A stretch of 64,000 bases of DNA from Rhipicephalus microplus. Its lineage: Eukaryota > Arthropoda > Arachnida > Ixodida > Ixodidae. How positions within the stretch are numbered: position 1 is the first letter of the stretch; every line of letters begins with the position of its first letter. The position numbers and the translations under genes are program-made. Positions 1 through 13,803 of this stretch are shown piece after piece. The DNA lies in the NCBI RefSeq assembly GCF_043290135.1, contig NC_134701.1, positions 101,138,702-101,202,701 of the forward strand. The letters run 5' to 3'. The notes under the pieces were generated by a model. That model searched no databases and was not told the DNA's origin. It saw only the letters and a list, made by a program, of their open reading frames with translations.

Positions 1-3000
1 ACCATGAGACGGGGAAATAAAAGCGTAGCATAGATATCTTCTTACCGATTTTGCTAACTCGTTCGAAAAGGTTTTGCAGCCGACCGACTTCAATGTTGAG
101 GTTTTGCGTTACGCTCTCAGAGTTTTGCTTTTTTTGTATCGATGCCATGAAGAGCTGTCATGTGATGGCGCAGTTTAGATCAAGCGGTGGGAGCTACCAT
201 TCGCACTTCAACCCGTTCATCTAGGTTTGTGAATTCGACGAACGTCACAGCGATCTTGACTTTGGTTATACTGAATACAAAAGAAACACCTCGGCAGACA
301 TAACTAAGTGTCCACTTAAATCAAGCAAATATTTGCAGAACAATATTGTGAATTCTTTGCGTTAGATTGATTCTACGCGACCTCGGACCGCATAATAAAC
401 CGAAGCAAGCAAAAAGGCCTCAGAAGCGCTAAGCGCAGGATTGAGTTTGTTGTACTGTTGCTCACTCTGAACACTATTACAAGTTATTGCACAGAAAACG
501 TGCGAGGTTCGCAGACACATGAGAGAAAGTAATGAGAACAACCAACACCGACTCATTTCCTCTTACCATTAAAGTTTTTCTGTATTGTGTGTTGATCCGG
601 AGGGAAACTGGTACACAAGAAGCACGCAACAATTAGTTTAGCGAATCTTCACATACTACAGGGAAGTGTTGGAAAAAGTGGGCGACGGGATTGTGACATT
701 TGTGTCTTAACCAGCGTGTCATAAACGTCAAAGCAGCTTACCCTCCCATACTTAGCGTGGCACAATTTTCTGTTTGTTATTATAGCCACAACATCATTTT
801 GACTTCCACAAGTAACCCAACAAAGCCGCGAGGCAATGTTTTTGTATTGTTTACGCTACTCTTGTTTTACTCTTACACCAAGAAGAATATCTACATAGTG
901 AATGGTATAGCGAACACGCGAATGCGGAATATGTCGCTGTTTCATTTTGCCAATAATTCACAAAAAGTATGACAACGGCGCAAAATAAACAGATGTGGTT
1001 TTATAGCCTCTTTTCGCATTGTGAGCCTTGCCCCTTCGCTCCTCAATATACACGCAGCATAGAGGTTACATCAAAAATTGTTCGGGCTACTGAACACAAA
1101 ATCAATATAGGATTCGCATAACCTCAGCGGTAAAACTCAAAATGTTTGTGTGCCACCAGAGAGCCCAGTTTTATTAAACCCAATCACTGAACACCTGTAG
1201 GTGCAAACTGTGAACCTGCATTGTAAAGCCACAACTCCTATTTTCTCCTTTCTCAGAGACGTTATGCACGCTTTCCTTTATATGTACGCCATTTTATGGA
1301 TTTCTGTTTCACGCGTGTGCTCGTTCGCTTTAGTTCGTTGATTTGGAGTCATAATTACGTTTAATAAGTAAGAAAACTGAGCAGCGGATGGCGAATCATT
1401 TGAATATTTATTCATTTTGTTTTTTTTTTCCTTACACACTAGTGAAGGTGATTACCCACCCAAGGATGATTCGAGAGTCAGGCAAAATAAACAAGAATGA
1501 CAAATTTAACTAAGCAAGAAATCTCGGTTGCAAATTCGGAACATTACTAGCAGTCAAATTGGAATTCACAGTTATACGTATTTACGTATTAAATATCAAA
1601 CACAACAAAATATTTCAAGTAAGTTTACTCAAACAACAACATTGACAGCTCGGCTTGAATATTTGGCTGTTAGAAAGCTATTTATTATGCGCATTCGAGC
1701 CTCAAATCGTTCGTGTATAAAATTTTGGGTTTCAAAGCACGACTTTTCTGAATATCATCAGTTTTGCTGTTTTGTGGTTCAAAAATAAAATGACGGCACG
1801 TTCATGCGATTCAATTATTCCTACTTAAAGCATCTAAGCCTACGTCTGCTACCGCTGTTGTTCCAAGCAATCCTGAATATACGTTGAGAAAAGTTTCACT
1901 GGGTATTCTTGGTCTATCTCCTGGTGATCACTTTGCCAAAATACAACCCTTCCGTTTGTTCTTGTTTTCAAACTTCTTTACATCCGTTTTCCATTCATGA
2001 GTAGCGAAAGTACTGCTTGGTCTATGTGGATCTGTCCACAGCTAAGTGAATCTTCTCATACCACTGTGACAACACATATCACGAAGAGCCTCAAATGCCT
2101 TTTGTCGCAAGGCCCTGTTTGGTTCCGACTAATGCGGCAGCTTTTGCTTGTTAGCTAATTTTGCTATATCCAATTGTCATTTCACGTAGCCATCATGGAT
2201 ACATTGCGGCATTTGCCAATATATAACTCGTAACGTAGAACAAACGATGTAGATTGAAGAGTCACCTACCGTTAACGCTCCGCGTTTGGTGTGTTGCATT
2301 CCTAATCAGATAGCAGTTTTTTTTTTGGTTGTTGATAGAGCAACCAAGAATAGTACAGTGCTTTCTCGTTGATTCATCGCTTTCTAAAATCGTAGTAAAA
2401 CAAACGAAAGTCTGCAGGTCGATATAAAACATACAAACACTCTTCCTGAACACAACTCATCCCAAGAACCAGCCCACGCATTACACGCTGTTGCACACGA
2501 GCCAGAAAGGAGGAAAGCGGTGATTGCCAGTTCAGTCCCTTTCATCTGACCAGAAGGTCTCATCATAGGAGCATGATGTTTCGGAAAAAAGATATGAAAA
2601 AAGAGAATCAACCTGTGGTATCTTTCAGAATAAATGTGATAGAAATGAGCAATCGTCTAACTGCAATATCATTTTCAGCTTTTTCTTCGGCGCCTGCAAG
2701 CACAGGAATCAGCTTTGTTGGCTTTCGTTGCGTTACTCTAGCGTCCAATGATACTCATAAATCTTTCAAGATGAATATGTCAGTGATGCCGGAAATGGGA
2801 AAATCACTTTTTTCAAGTTTACATACGCCATCTGGCATTAATTTTTTGTCTCAAAAACATGAAACTTTGGTTTCAAATATGCCAGTGTACGAGCCTCTTG
2901 TTATATTGTTTTGTGCTATGAATTATTTATCTGTATAGTAATAAAAAATAATGACTTCTATCCCTGAGGTAGCATATGACCACGGTCTTTCTGATTTTGG

Positions 3001-5114
3001 TATTACGTTGAATAAGCTTCACAGAGCTACCATAGACGCTGATAAGCATCAGGGCTCAGATCTCGTGACCATGTAATCAGGCTTCTTTTACACGAAGCAG
3101 AATGTTTGTGCAGAAGGTGTGGCATGTATACCCAATTTCATAGGCCAGTGATTTGTCATTCTTTTGCATAAAATATAACGCCGCTCTAAGCTCAAGATTT
3201 TTGCGCAGAAGTTGGGATATTCAGCTCTAAAATTACGGACATTTTATTTCAAGTTGCTGGGGGAGTTTAACAATTTTTACACCATAAGGTATTGGACACC
3301 TAACTTATCACTAAAAGTGTGTTGTTATCTTCACTGTTATGTTTATTATATTGTTATACCTGTATCTATACTGTTAGTCAACCGGGTACAACAAAGTCTC
3401 GGTGATTTGGTGTACTGAATATAAGTAAATAAATGAATAAATAAACAATGTTTCACCGAGAATGCCACTGATAGTGTAATGAAGATGATCTTGTATTTTT
3501 ATTTGGTGCAACCTAATTAAGAGCCGCTAAAGACACGACATGCTTGTCATGTACTACATCATTTACGCGTCCTGCTGATGACGCGTTCGGGGCCGCTCGC
3601 TCGCTTGTTTCATACCAAAACCTGTATTGAGTGACGAGACAGTATGACGAGCCCAAAAAGAAGGTAATCACTGTATATGCAGACAGTGCGATTTGCTACC
3701 ATAGTATATACAAATTCGCAAGCATGCATCCAATAATGACCTACATGTAATGAGAAGAATAACTTAATTTGCCTCAGAGACAAGGATATAGATTTACGTT
3801 ACTGCTTGCTCATTGCTTCGCAATACGTCGATTTATGCATTTTGCGGGAGCTGCCCGATGTTTCTGTAGTTTTACAGCCTCTGAAAAACCTCTTCATCCA
3901 AAGCCTGAAGTGTTGAAATGACGCGCAGCAAATATCACTGTACACGTTCACAAATTACGCAGGTATTGATAACGTCAGTACTTTGTACTTACTTGAAGGC
4001 TCTAGAATGACAAAGGTTTTATTCATCCCTTACATTAGCTTTCTGGTGCTCACACAAGTAAAAAATTCGGTAGCACGCAGCCCGCGCTTCTTGCGGGGTT
4101 CTTACACCACCTTTCGGAGATTTTGTCCACGCAGGATAAAATTAACAAGTTGTCAATGAACTGAATGGCAGGTGAGAAGTGTGAAAATGCTAGCTGTAGT
4201 GCAGGTAGTGTAGAAACCACTGCAGTGACCTAACCATTCGGTATTCCGTAAAATTGGCTCCACGTATTTCTTTTTACATAATCCTAGTGCTCCTTTATCC
4301 CCTCTTATTTAAGCCTGGCACCACTTCTACAAAGCGCGAAATTCGGAAGTATACGCTTTTTCTTGATAGGAAAGTATTCACTCTGGCCAGAGTCTTGTTT
4401 TTTATGCGCACAGTTCAGAAACGAAAAAAATCAGACGACCATCGCGTAATGAAAGTTAGCATCACGGTTTCTCACATGTATCAAGGCTTAGTGCAGTTTT
4501 TTCTCCTTTGCTTGTTTTCTTTTATTTGCTTAAGTAACTTTATAGAGGTAATTCACAATTTCACACCAACAATGAAGCACCAAAAATTCAAGTAAATTCT
4601 TACATTTAAAAGAAAGGAAAAAGCCTTTACTGGTGACCTAGTTCAGTCATGTGCACGAAGATGATTGCATGCGTGTACCTCGAGCGCTGAGTTCGCCGAA
4701 GCACCCGAAGGGCACTTAAGCTCAATTGTGGCAGTATTCATTGCCCGCGCATTCCTCGGCGATATTTATTCTATGTCATTGCCGAGAGAAGCTTTCACGT
4801 GATTGCTAACAGCGAGCTTGGAACTAAAATTGACACTTTAACATCGTCAAGATTTTTCAGCTAGTTACTTTCGTTGGGCGCTTGTTACACTAAGCATATG
4901 AAAAGTGGAGGTCTAGCATTTAAGCTCGTTTGTGAGGCTTCATTGTTGTAAATTTTTTGGGACGAACGGAAGGTGACAAAGCCTAGTGTGTCTGCCTTTT
5001 TTTACGAGGAGGTGGGGGGGGGCAATTTTTCTGAAAGAGTGCGGAGTTATCGAAAGAAATGCCCAAGTTTTAAGGTGCTTAGGTGTTAGGGGCAGAAAAC
5101 TTTCGGATAGGGTT
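1..5114. other. Intergenic stretch, no gene seen
   Basis: The sequence is AT-rich with short, unrelated open frames in all directions. The longest is a 121-codon plus-strand frame at 2573-2938 with no motif I recognise. An A/T-rich tail of ATAA units occurs at about 3423-3447 and could be the end of an old retroelement, but nothing upstream confirms this. Confidence 0.6.
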
Positions 5115-5129
5115 GGGGGGGGGGGGGGG
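5115..5129. repeat. Poly-G tract (15 G)
   Basis: An uninterrupted run of 15 G lies in a locally G-rich stretch; a shorter G run occurs at about 5014-5022. It is a homopolymer with no coding meaning and is prone to length error in sequencing. Confidence 0.9.
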
Positions 5130-5207
5130 AGAAATTTTATGGAGAAAAAAAACGATGAAGGCTTTTCCCAAAGAGTCATTTTAAGCGAAGTGTATGAGGG
5201 ACCTTGT

Positions 5208-5247
5208 GGCTTTTTACATGTTTAATGTAAAAAACATGTAAAAAGCC
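5208..5247. repeat. Short perfect inverted repeat
   Basis: Arms of about 16 bp (GGCTTTTTACATGTTT and its complement) flank a loop of about 7 nt and are read directly from the sequence. The flanks show no other TE features, so it may be a hairpin or a remnant of a fold-back element. Confidence 0.8.
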
Positions 5248-8200
5248 CTAGATATATGTTTAAAGCAAGATTGGTGCAGCTGAAAGTAGTGATAAATTGA
5301 AAACGCTTACCTGTACGTACACATGCGATGCAGAACCCTTATTATTATCCCCATGCTGTTGCATGGTTGGATTATCATGAATTGCATCTGTAGAATCGCA
5401 GAACTGTAGAATTACAGTGCATGGAGGAGCAACAGTGGTGCTTGCAACCTACACCTACAGATCTTACGTAAATGTTGCAGTGCAATCAAAATCTGCTCGG
5501 TCATCTGTGAAGACAACAGAGAAAAGAGTACCTGACAGGTAATGCGCGTAACAGTTGTTAAATCTCGGTTTCGTCATCAACATTTACCTGATTTTTACCA
5601 ATTTACACTAATGAGAAGAAGCCGCAATTTGCAAATTTCAAAGTGCTGATAGTTATTTATACCACTGACTTTCATTCACCAACTTGATCGGACAATTTTT
5701 CCTCTAGACCTATAATTCTCATTGCGTTAGTGCTGCATCTAAGTTCCTTTATTTTGAGAGTGCATACACTATTTGAAACATACGGCCTAATCCATGAAAA
5801 AAAGTATAGCATTGCGCATGAAATCCTCAATCAATATTTGCATGCGAAATTGATGGACGAGGTAAAAATGGGAAGGCATGAGAAACCAGCAGCTCTATAC
5901 GAATGCGTTAAGCATACGTTATTTGCCATACGTAATAATTTAAAGCCAAGATATATTATTCAGCACAGAATTGAATTTTATTTTATTTTTATGATCCCAA
6001 TGTAGATAAATGAATGAATGAATTGACTTTATTTAAAGTCCAGCAGTTTTACCGGGCGAGGGGTAAGAGGGGACAAAAAGGGGGCTACGAATAAAAGCAA
6101 ATGAAAGAGTGATTCGATTTTTGTTCAGCATTTGTTGCCTGTTCTTTTTTGCATACGAGAGCCTGTCACAACTTGAAAGCGCCTGAGGGCACAAATATAT
6201 TCAATTATGCTCCTTTCACGCTCATTTCTTGGTGCTTGTTCACGCTTTCATATAGCTGAGGCTACTTTCGCAGTTTCCTTCAAAACCCGCCATACAGAAT
6301 AGGCAAGAAATAAGAATGATTAAGTCCCGGTTTGTAATACCTGGCAAAGAAAGTATATATTTCATCATTTTCGTATAGCTCACACTAACTTAATTGTTCT
6401 GAGAGGAATGATTAGGAAACATTTTTTGATTAATTCTCAACTGATTTGCTGATGACTTAGATATCTTCGATGCAGAAAAAACAGGCCACTTTTTCAATAT
6501 GCGCTGCTTAATTGAGAAAAGAACATACAGCAGCCAAACAATGGTAAAGGTTAATTAACTAGCTGTGTCACAACCTAATCGCATGATCACTGTACCTTGT
6601 TCACCTTCACCATTTTGAAAAAAAATCTGTTTTTTAGTGACCATCAAAAGCTTCAGTCATGATGTATCTTGAGCAGTTCTGATGCCGTTATCTCGGATGT
6701 ACGTGCCGAGCAGGTAAGCCACTGACGTTAAACTGTGAACGAGAACTCTATCAATTAAGCTGTGAACGAAAGCCAGAATCGGAATGTCCTGCGTTGTATT
6801 ATTCTCGCTGGTTGGGTTCGAGGCTCTTTTGACTTGCGAGGGGTGCGCACATACTCGTTCCTTTTAACCCTGGTGCGCTCAATCAAACATCAAGAAGCAC
6901 CACGACATTACGACACCGAATAGCGCGAAGTGAAGCGTGGTGTATATGAGGGCCATGCACTAACACCAGAATAAACAACCATCGTTATCTGTTTCATGCC
7001 AGGCGCCGAATGGCCACTTGACGCGTACATAATTCTCAAAAGATGCATATTACGTGGCCTTACAACTACCAAATGCATCGAGCATTGACAACCAGCTATT
7101 CTCAGATGGCACGAGAGCTTCAAGTAAACCATAAAGGCCACGTTGGAAAGACCCACGGTACACGTATACGAACGCAAGATAGAGGTATTCGCCTCCAACC
7201 ACCGGGCCCTGCATAATGACCCACCATGCTGCTGAGAAGAAACAGGATGGCTCTCTGATCAAGTTCACGAGAGCATGGAGGGTGATTTGAAAATAACGGG
7301 TATAAAAAAAAGGCTGTTTCGAGGAGCGGAGCGCGCGCTCTCACGTGGAGCCGTCGCGACTCAAACGACCAGGACATGTGCTGTCCAGACGCCAAGCTTT
7401 ACCAGTGGTAGTAGTGAGACCGGAAAGGGCAGTCAGCCATTTAGAAGTACTGTTGAGCCACGTGTGCCTCTAACCATTCTTTGAGAAAAGCAAGGGTGCA
7501 AAACGTGGCAACGGAGTCCCGGGACATTGTGAGCAAGGAAGAGTTTGCGAAACGTCTTGACACACTCAGAATTTTTCCATCGACAATGCGGCCGCCTCTC
7601 TTCCCCTTTCCTCGTACATCACCTTAACTAAACAAAGGCATGCAACGTGGTCTATTGAAGCCTGGAGCCCATAAACGTTATTGAGTCAAGAAAAAAACCA
7701 GCATGGAGAACAAGAGGGAGTCAGACAGAGCACATTAAAGAATCCTCAATGATGTGGTAAAAGCGCCTCCTCGGCCGCATCGCGAGGCAAGAGCAAGCCG
7801 TGATGAATAGACCAACAGTGTGGGACAACGGACAAAAGCACCACTTTTTTCAAGAGCGAGGGCACGATAAACATCCACAAAAACATCGCTGAGATTTGCC
7901 GTAAAAATGCCAGGCCTTCATTATTTCGACGACGAAGCAGTTTGTGCCTCGGGAATGGTGCATTTTTTTTTCGCGTCCAAAGAATTGGGTCAATGGCATA
8001 TAGTTGACGGGGAGCAATGTCGTCGAGATGAAGGTCGGTGGTTTACTCAGGGCAGGCAGACCCGTGAAGAAACTCCTTCTTGCCGTGCTGTGCTGCTATA
8101 GAGTCAAGTGTCGTACGACGACCTCTGCATATGGTTTTGGGGTTTACGAGAGGGCGGTGCGCCTGCGGGCGTCATTACTGCACAGCTTATCCTTTAGCAC

Positions 8201-8257
8201 TTGGCATACATTCAAAGTATACGGGGGAATTTATGAAACAGAAAAACAGAAAAAAAT
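5248..8257. other. Intergenic stretch, no gene seen
   Basis: No coding signature was found on either strand. A GC-richer patch lies at about 7270-7500. The only structured piece is the GAAT-type tail at 6009-6050, described separately. Confidence 0.55.
6004..6090 (-). mobile_element. Possible 3' end of an old retroelement with (ATTC)n tail
   Basis: Read on the minus strand, a C-rich stretch runs into an AAATAAAG signal and then an ATTC-unit microsatellite tail at 6009-6022. A polyadenylation-like signal followed by a simple tail is how LINE or SINE 3' ends look. No coding part or target-site duplication could be seen, so this is a weak call. Confidence 0.2.
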
Positions 8258-9752
8258 GAGATAACGCTCTATACCATAAGCGGAAGTGTCATTTCAAGAG
8301 GGAATTTTATTCGAATCTTGGGCTTGGTGATAGAAGCCTACGGCTGCAATAGTCAAAGTATTGAGCGTATCACTAAGAAAGTGCACAACGCAATGAGCCT
8401 CATTTAGGAGTTACCAACTGCCAACAAGAGCTTGGAAAGCACAACGTTGTAAGACTAGTTCACTCGTTTGTGTTGTGCCACTTCGCCTACGTAGCAGCCA
8501 TGCACGATTGACAGAGATCTGAAAGAGGCAAACGTAATGCTTTATTGAGGAAGATAACGAAGGCAGCTCTCTGGCTACCTAAGTACAACGAAAGTGAAGA
8601 GCTCATGCAGCTTGGGATGGACAACACATTAGAGGAAATCGCTGAGGCACAAGAGAGAGCTCTGTCCATAAGAATTACAACAACACAAGCAGGAAGGCAT
8701 ACCCTCAAACGAATCGGTACACCAATTACAGCTAGAGATGATAACCACAAAGAAATGTCCAAAGAACTGAAGGACAATATCACAGTTATGCCTGTTCTGA
8801 GGAATGTTCATCGCATTCATAGTGTGAGCAGAAGGTAAGCCATAGCCGAAGCTCTGCTAAAACAATATAAAAGTGACGCGGAGGATTGCTCGTCTGTCGA
8901 CGCGGCTTTCGTGTCCACTAAACAAGCTTTCATAACAGTACTTGTGAATGTTAAGGGTCAACTGGACAACTCGGCACTCATCTACAACACAGAGTCGGAA
9001 ATTGCCGAGCAAGTAGCCATTGTATTGGCACTTTTTAACCCAAATAGATCGAGGATCCATAGCGACTCTAGGGCAACCGCGTGAGCATTTCCCAAAGGAG
9101 TTATCTCTAGACAGGCTCTGGCCATGCTGAAGACAACAATATTCAAGCCACCCATGATTATTTGGTTTCCTGTTCACATGGAAGAAATTAACGGTGCTCC
9201 CGCGAACCTCAACGAATCTGCACACAATGCTGCAGGAGGACCTGGCAACCATGCCACAATAAGGCAAAAAGATGCTGAGGTTTCAGCATGCAAGGTTCAC
9301 CTCTTTTCGCCCAACGAGCTAACAAAACATTTCTTTCTAGGACGCAGAGTCTTCCCCCTCCACACAGTAAACTAAACAGGGTTCAGGTCATTACACTCAG
9401 GCGATTACGAACATAGACCTATCCCAACCCGCTGTTAATTAACAGGATTTCTGCGGAGTTGTGCGTCCCCACAACATGCGATAAATGTCACCACACCATA
9501 TATCTTGCTTATATGCTGTGGCGTTGCGCCAACTTATGCAGCGACAAGGAAAATACTAAAGAATGATGGGACGCAGCTTTGTGCAGTACTGCAGTATATG
9601 GACAATGGGAAGTCATTAGAGGGACGTTGGGCAGTCCAGTGGGCCCAAGAAGTCGCTGAAGGTGTAGGTCTTTCGCTCCCTTGGGAGCGGCCTACTTCGA
9701 GCTTGGACCTTAGCACGACCATTTGGATCCTAATTAAGTTCTTTTAATCTTC
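8258..9752 (+). pseudogene. 5'-truncated I-group LINE: RT end, RNase H and C-terminus
   Basis: This is the decayed 3' half of a non-LTR retrotransposon ORF2. The early part (8258-8407) reads as the late RT/thumb region, with a stop at 8405-8407 and a frameshift soon after. From about 8446 one frame continues through the connection region to an RNase H domain. The RNase H signatures are a first acidic residue in VDAAF near 8900, a glutamate in ESEIAEQVAI, an SDSR box just before a TGA at 9082-9084, and a late NESAH box. A further in-frame stop lies at 8836-8838. RNase H after RT is typical of the I group, and many tick LINEs have this layout. The frame then passes several more stops to a C-terminal segment ending near 9750. 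The copy is clearly dead; the 5' end is missing and no target-site duplication was found. Confidence 0.75.
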
Positions 9753-10027
9753 ATCCAATGGTTTTTTTTCTTGTGAGAAAGAAACTTACAATTTTAGCAT
9801 ACCCTGCATTGGCTTAAAATATAGCTCCACACTTCTATTACCCGTATCAACAGTTATTGTGTTACCTGCTAAACGAAAATAATTACGGCCCGATTATGGG
9901 TGTAAAAAAACACGTTTTCCGCTTCTAATTTTGTATTTAGTGGAACAAAAGCGTTTTCATCCGTACGTTAACAGGGTTGCTTTAACAAAAATTCACAGCA
10001 TACCCACCGACCAAATGATGATGAGTG

Positions 10028-10392
10028 GGGCGAAACGTCCATAGGTTCGTCCATGATTCCGTCCGTTCATTTGTTCTTGCTTTCGTCTCTGCATGCATCC
10101 GACCGTGCGACCGTTCGTGTGACTGCCCATCCAATTGTGCATCTGTGTGTTTGTCCGTGCGTCCGTGCGTCCACCCAACCGTTCGTCCAACCGTGTGTTT
10201 GGCCGTCCTCCCGTGCGTGTGTCCGTCCGTCAGCGCGTCTGCGAGTCTGGCTATGCATCCATCCGTCCGGCCGTGCATCCTTGCGTTGGTCCGTCTGTCT
10301 ATCAAACCGTTCCTTTGTCAGTCCTTCAATGTGTCCGTCTATGCATTCGTCTATCCGTCCGTGTGTTCATCCATCCATCCGTCCGTCGATTC
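10028..10392. repeat. Degenerate (CCGT)n-type tetranucleotide array
   Basis: About 365 bp is built of CCGT/CCAT/TCCG-like units with many substitutions. It gives long artificial open frames on both strands rich in Arg, Ser, Val and Thr, which are products of the repeat and not genes. Confidence 0.85.
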
Positions 10393-10501
10393 ATCTGGAG
10401 AACACTCCAAATACCGTCATCTCGCAGCTTTTCATGAGAAATTCATCATATACAAGTACCCCGATCCAAAGGACATTTCAAGGATTAAACGAGAGGTGGA
10501 T

Positions 10502-10560
10502 AGCTACTACTACGACGACTACTACTGCTACTACTACGACCACTACACACATCGCAGACG
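10502..10560. repeat. Imperfect trinucleotide array (CTA/CGA)n
   Basis: This is a run of CTA, CGA and related triplets just downstream of the tetranucleotide array. It has no coding role. Confidence 0.75.
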
Positions 10561-10798
10561 CACGACAAAGGCAAAAGGAACTTGGCCCCTAAAACGATTA
10601 CTGCGACACCTACGGTACCAAGGAAGTTAAACTGTGAAGAGACGACTCTCTCAGTCACTCTTGTTCGGCTTGACAAAGACCAATGTCGCTAAAAACTATT
10701 CTTCACTGCCATATTGAATAGCCTTCGTGAATTCGATTAACCAAGACTTAGGTAATACTTTCAAGGACAATAAACTTCCATGAACGATTAAAGACTTC

Positions 10799-10829
10799 TA
10801 ATGACTCCGTGTGCCACACGGAGTCATTA
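10799..10829. repeat. Near-perfect 31-bp palindrome
   Basis: Two perfect 15-bp arms (TAATGACTCCGTGTG and its complement) are separated by one base. Neither flank resembles a known element. It could form a hairpin in RNA or a small cruciform. Confidence 0.85.
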
Positions 10830-13020
10830 TGAAAGCCTCTCTGCTCTGGAATGTTGTATGCGCACGTGGTGCCCCACTCCTTTCTTTCTTTCTGCAACTT
10901 AATTTAACAGCGCCTTGTGTACTTCCTGTTATAAATCAGTCAATGCCTAACTGGTATACATTCCTTTCATCCTTCTTTTTCTTCTTTTCCTTCTCTGGGT
11001 CCAGGTTCAGCAAGACAGAATTGACGTTGATAAATGAACAGTGATGCATGATAGCAAATACATATAAAACGTGCCTTCTATTTCTAAAATATTTCTTTGC
11101 ATGACGCTCTTGACTGCTGGCTAAAGTTTATTGGGCCACGATCTTAATGAGTGCCATTAGGGTGCCATTTATTGATGTGCTTTGATGATGTGTAGTTCGG
11201 GCGCCTCAAAGTCCCTGAAGGAGCGCTGGCCGCACTGGCATGGAGATGGCACGCCTCACGTAGTTAGGTTATTACTTTCTTGCATATCGTGCCTTTTGGA
11301 TTCCGCTCTACAGGTAAGTACCGGCAAGCTGTAAGTACCGGAAAGCGGCATCTTGCCGCTACTTTATAACAAGTACCCGCTAGAACACAATAAAGGGGCT
11401 ACCATATAGCAGCTTTGTGTGTAAAATGCTCAGGCTGCTGTTTATTTGCGTCCATTGTCATTCTCTACCCTGGAATGCAAGTCACAAAGTACAAGGTTGT
11501 AGAAGTACTCGGTGATATGGTTAACTAGCTTTGTATACAGTCATCCTGATTTTAGAAGCAGAGAACTTGGTTGATGCTCTATGTTAACTTAGAACAAATA
11601 GCTCCAAGGCGAATGCAAGAAGTGTCAAAGTAAGCCACTGGTGGATCGTTTACAAATTCAAGAACTCTACACCTCAAACGGCAATGCGAAAGAAGCAACA
11701 AAACTTTGAGGAAATGTTTTGAAGTGTGATAAAATTTTCGAGATGAAACATTTCAAACGGACGTAGAGCTCACGGAAGTTTCGGTGGTTTAGCCGGCAAC
11801 ACAACGCAAAATAAAATTGCAATAGTGCACCAAACAGGCACAACACGCTTGCGGTAGTGCCCGTCTATAAACATTGGGGTTTCCGTGTGGTCTCCTTCAA
11901 TCAATTTTACTCCTTGCTTTACTGTCCTTGTTTTACGATCGTCACGCTCACTCGGTTGTGTCGTTGCAGTGCTTCGATAAAGTTTCATCGCATCGACGCA
12001 GAAAGATGCGTAAAATTGCCGTGTGGGAACAGATGAGCATGAAGAGAGTCACTTGCAACGGTGGCTCCTTTTCACTTTTGCTTCTAGATTCGTCATCATT
12101 CATTTTTTTGTTTGTTTTCGCTGCTGTAGATCTTTTTTTTTTCCTTTTTGTTGCTTCAGTGCTTCATATTTGAGGACCATGAGGGCTGCACGGTTAATAC
12201 CTTTTCCCATGAGGTATCGTTTTCTGAAAGCAGAGCAATACCCCAGTTGCAATAGGCAATAAATTTAACGCGCATCAGTAGGATAAAGAGTGAGAAAGGT
12301 TAAGTGGCAGGCAATGAGGTTAATCAGAAAAACTTAGGTTTACTATCCAGCAAAAGGGAATGATGGGTCATGACAAACAAAAAGACAAAGAAGGAAATTA
12401 AAGAGAAAAATTGGCCCAGTCTCTGCATGTTTCTGCAAAAGTCGTTGAAAGACGATAGTATTGCGTGAGGAAAGAGTGAACAAGACATTTATTTGGTGTT
12501 CTGCGCAAGAAAATCGGTGGGAGGTATTCTGAAGGCGCTGCGCTAGAGTGCCCGGAGCGTGCAGCGGAGGCGAATGAGTGCATCAAGTAACGTCACAGAT
12601 GAGACAGGAGCGCCATCTGGCAGTTTTCTTAGAAAACGAAGCGCGTGGCTCTGAGATGGGTGTCCGCGCCCATCTCAGAGGTGATAAGGTGTAGAACGCA
12701 AGGCGACGGGTAGGTGCCACCACCGTCTCGTCTTAGCAAAGCGTTGGAAACACTCCTCGTTCCGTGCAAACGTTGCATGGTCAGTGCAGCGTGATAAGCG
12801 CTATGGTTTGTAAAATTATTTATGTATGCCTTTTCTAATAAAAGACGCACATGCAGAATTCATACGTGTTGTTATGGTGCCCCAAACATGCGAAATAATT
12901 GTTTTTTATTCGACAATTGCATAAGCACGAACACTCCACCTTGAGCAACATTGGTGGACCCCGCGGGGGTCGTTAACTTGATATGGCAGATGCTTGGGCT
13001 AGTTGTTGATTGGAAATTAA
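10830..13020. other. Intergenic stretch with one small hairpin
   Basis: No gene was recognised. An inverted repeat at 12649-12680 has 12-bp arms (CTCTGAGATGGG and its complement) and an 8-nt loop. The part from about 12500 to 12980 is GC-richer and contains TAATAAAAGAC. It may be a dispersed repeat, but I cannot name it from sequence alone. Confidence 0.5.
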
Positions 13021-13091
13021 CATATTTGCACAGTGCAAGACTATGCGTAGTTACGTCTTAACTACTTGTAGTCTTGCGCTGTGCAAATATG
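13021..13091. repeat. Fold-back repeat, about 32-bp arms
   Basis: Two arms of about 32 bp, starting with CATATTTGCACAG, are complementary with about four mismatches across a 7-nt loop. There is no internal sequence to encode anything. It is a hairpin-forming unit of the MITE or fold-back type. Confidence 0.8.
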
Positions 13092-13779
13092 TGGATGGCG
13101 TCGACCGTTTCAAGTACCCGACCGTTACACGCGGACAAACAGAAAGTGTACAGACAGACAGACCAAAATGTTTGCGTTGAATGTCCCGAAAAAAGACTAT
13201 CGTCTTCAAAAAATACTACTCAGTGAAACTCCGGTGTGCGTAATAAGAAGTACGGTTAATAGACAGATTAGTAGCACGTCTTCAGCAGTCGTACGGACGT
13301 AGTAGCCTCGCATTGTGACCAGCTGGCAGGCTGCGTAAGTGCGACTTCTGCGTACGCCCAACTAAATCTGTCTTTTGTTGTTCAAATTACTTGGTGAAAC
13401 GTCACTAACAGTTTTTAAGACGTAGCCTGCTATAGAAAATACCAGGCTGCGTTCGCGGAGCTGCTGCGGGCACCCAACTAAATTTCATCATTGTTTAGCT
13501 TGCTTCTCTGTACGGTTATGCTTCCCAAAGCGTTCATTTTTTCTCCGTATTCTCAGCTAGCTGCCTCCTCTTGGTTTTGTTCCATCGACGAATCCTGTCC
13601 TATTTAAATCTCTCTCACTGACTTCCACTTTTCCCAATGCAATCCACCAAGCTGCCCTTTCTATATACACGATACAACGCCGGCTCCTCTTCTGCTAAAT
13701 TGAACAGCACAACTGAACGCAGACACACAAGTCTAACTTTAAAATTAAAGCGCGCTTGCAACGTGGTGGCACAAAGTAA

Positions 13780-13803
13780 AACACACACACACACACACAC
13801 ACA
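13780..13803. repeat. (AC)n microsatellite
   Basis: A perfect dinucleotide run of about 12 units. Confidence 0.95.

Noticed and set aside
2573..2938. 121-codon plus-strand open frame
   Set aside because: No motif, no paralogue in the window and no supporting start or splice context. Random AT-rich sequence of this size can give such a frame.
5730..6005. 91-codon plus-strand open frame
   Set aside because: It has no recognisable motif and no supporting context.
10025..10630. Overlapping long open frames on both strands across the CCGT array
   Set aside because: They are generated by the tetranucleotide periodicity. There are equal-quality frames on both strands and no domain.
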